A DNA stretch of 64,000 nucleotides from JADJXV01 sp964527785. Lineage in GTDB: Bacteria > Bacteroidota > Ignavibacteria > Kapaibacteriales > UBA961. The translations under genes and the position numbers were made by a program. The stretch covers positions 26,964 to 90,963 of the forward strand of contig CAZGNO010000004.1 in assembly GCA_964527785.1 (NCBI GenBank). The letters run 5' to 3'. Below the pieces are notes generated by a model that saw only the letters and a program-made list of their open reading frames with translations, was not told where the DNA came from and did not search any database. Below, in pieces: positions 62,891-64,000 of the stretch (position 1 is its first letter; every line of letters starts with the position of its first letter).

Positions 62891-63055
62891 ATGGGACTAA
62901 TAAGAGAACCTAAAGACATTGACTTTTCCACACAATCTAAGCATTGGACAGCAGAAGAGCTTCGCGATTTTAGAAAACTACTGGTCTCACTAAAAGCGAA
63001 GAAAACTCCTAATACGAATGATGTTAAAACTATAAAGGTGGAAAAGAATGGATGA
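62891..63055 (+). CDS. Small conserved hypothetical protein
   Basis: 54-residue protein starting MGLIREPKDIDFSTQSKHWTAEEL and ending in a Lys-rich tail. The opening resembles a short protein widespread in Bacteroidota (MGL-REPK-DF pattern, then WT-EE). The ATG at 62891 matches that pattern; an ATG further upstream would add a stretch without support. Function unknown. Confidence 0.55.
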   Translation: MGLIREPKDIDFSTQSKHWTAEELRDFRKLLVSLKAKKTPNTNDVKTIKVEKNG

Positions 63056-63123
63056 ATCGTTATGTAATGTTTATTCAACGAGCATATTAAATGACCAGAG
63101 AATTTCATATGACAATCAAAATG

Positions 63124-63240
63124 AATCCAAAGGATTCAAATGTTTATAGCACATTAAACTAGGACATAACATACGACCCTGTCGGGGTCGCACGTTCTCT
63201 TTGGGCATTATTGCTATAAACATTTAATCCCGTCGGGATT
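63124..63240. repeat. Three-hairpin repeat element
   Basis: Symmetric element: AATCCAAAGGATT (63124-63136), then AAATGTTTATAGCA (63138-63151), a central hairpin CGACCC-TGTC-GGGGTCG (63174-63190), then TGCTATAAACATTT (63212-63225) and AATCCCGTCGGGATT (63226-63240). The two 14-bp arms are exact inverses. It has no coding capacity. Confidence 0.65.
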
Positions 63241-63287
63241 AGCGAAGAATTAATAAAAACTGATATTTACTAAGGGGAACTGACAGA

Positions 63288-63959
63288 ATGATTGGAATAT
63301 GTAAACTTTGCCATTTACAGAAAGAATTATGTGATTCTCATATAATACCTGAATTTTTCTATAAACCTTTGTATGATAAAGACCATAAGTTTATACGAAT
63401 GAATCTCGAGCCTTCTGCATTGAAAATGAAAAGATATATATATAAAGGAATTTGGGAGCAACTCCTTTGTAAAGAGTGTGAACTTACACTTAGCAAATAT
63501 GAAAAATACGCTTCTGAAATTTGGAAAAGTAAATTCCAAAACCTTCCTGATAAATTCAATAATCTGAAAGATATTGATTATGTGGCATTCAAACTGTTTT
63601 TGATTAGCATCATATGGAGATGTAGCGTTACAAATGCTAAATCATTTAGTATTGACTTAGGCATCCATCAAGAAATCATGAGGCGTATGATTATAGAAGG
63701 TAATCCCGGTAAATATGATGAATATGGATGTATTATTTCTGCTATATTTTACAATGAAGAAGAACTAGCTAAAGACTTAGTATGGCCTTTAGAAGATTTC
63801 GACTTGGAGGAATTCAAATGCTATCGTTTAGGGTTTGGTGGATTTATTTGGATGTTTTTGATTCCTAATATTCACAAAGAATCACGCTCTAAACTTCAAT
63901 TTTATATAACAAAGTTATTTCTACAGGAATCCAATAGTTTAATTATAGAAGTTGTTTAA
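63288..63959 (+). CDS. HNH-like zinc-finger protein of unknown function
   Basis: 223-residue protein with a likely zinc site formed by CKLC (residues 5-8) and LLCKEC (about 59-64), and a central DSHIIPEFFYK motif (about 19-29), as seen in a group of HNH-associated hypothetical proteins that often lie in accessory regions. GGGGAAC precedes the ATG. Composition is AT-rich (about a third GC). No partner gene is visible before the window ends. Nuclease activity is not shown by sequence alone. Confidence 0.55.
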   Translation: MIGICKLCHLQKELCDSHIIPEFFYKPLYDKDHKFIRMNLEPSALKMKRYIYKGIWEQLLCKECELTLSKYEKYASEIWKSKFQNLPDKFNNLKDIDYVAFKLFLISIIWRCSVTNAKSFSIDLGIHQEIMRRMIIEGNPGKYDEYGCIISAIFYNEEELAKDLVWPLEDFDLEEFKCYRLGFGGFIWMFLIPNIHKESRSKLQFYITKLFLQESNSLIIEVV

Positions 63960-64000
63960 ACTTAGTTTTTTTGTAGAATCAGATTTAAAATTTAGTAACT

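Noticed and set aside
1..64000. tRNA, rRNA or prophage structural genes
   Set aside because: I looked in all gaps and saw no cloverleaf, rRNA stretch or phage gene cluster; short tRNAs could be missed by eye.

Overview
The window looks like a chromosomal segment of a FCB-group bacterium close to Bacteroidota/Chlorobi, most like the Candidatus Kapabacteria/Ignavibacteria side of that group. The pointers are a type IX secretion (T9SS) C-terminal sorting domain (28.3-29.7 kb), a GWxTD-domain protein (6.3 kb), an Hc1-like histone H1 homologue (61.9 kb), DUF4129/DUF4350 neighbours, TSP3-repeat OmpA proteins, and a TAnnTTTG-type promoter ahead of a riboswitch. No rRNA or tRNA is visible, so the placement is an inference from gene content.

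Layout. 0-10 kb: a UmuD-like self-cleaving S24 repressor, dihydrolipoyl dehydrogenase, an FMN reductase, a glycosyltransferase, a Lys/Ala-rich exported peptide, fructose-1,6-bisphosphatase, a GWxTD protein, an SDR enzyme, a MEMO-family protein and a cytochrome c. 10.5-20 kb: an OprD-like porin, a YeiH-type membrane protein and two tandem TsdA-like dihaem cytochrome lipoproteins, which together suggest use of sulfur oxyanions; then an RND pump with its TolC partner but no adaptor. 20-28 kb: an outer-membrane protein, a second Lys/Ala-rich peptide, a fused FAD/Fe-S dehydrogenase, a REP-associated tyrosine transposase (RAYT) bracketed by perfect palindromes, pyrE, recX and recA. 27.9-29.7 kb: a cobalamin riboswitch whose only downstream gene encodes a secreted repeat protein (probable beta-propeller) with a T9SS sorting signal, a candidate BtuG-like surface B12 binder.

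30-39 kb: a PIN-type toxin-antitoxin pair, two long tandem OmpA/TSP3 paralogues, a glycerophosphodiesterase, a sugar aminotransferase, and a hicBA pair whose hicA is frameshifted. 39-50 kb: housekeeping genes (def, an ABC exporter, coaD, enoyl-CoA hydratase), small membrane proteins, two kinds of MITE-like repeats, a fused homocysteine-methyltransferase/MTHFR whose methyltransferase half lacks its zinc cysteines, a DMT exporter and rmlA. 50-57 kb: an ECF sigma factor with an anti-sigma factor that appears to span both membranes, a lytic transglycosylase, and mraZ-rsmH behind a phased array of MraZ boxes. 57-64 kb: a small AT-rich island between palindromic repeats, the translationally coupled manA-DUF4129-DUF4350 operon, cutA, an Hc1-like protein, and an AT-rich right end with an HNH-like protein.

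The strongest candidates for something new are the riboswitch-controlled T9SS surface protein, the trans-envelope anti-sigma locus, the RAYT with a dispersed family of GGTTTGCAAACC palindromes (one of them inserted in frame in a coding sequence), and the zinc-less methyltransferase fusion.
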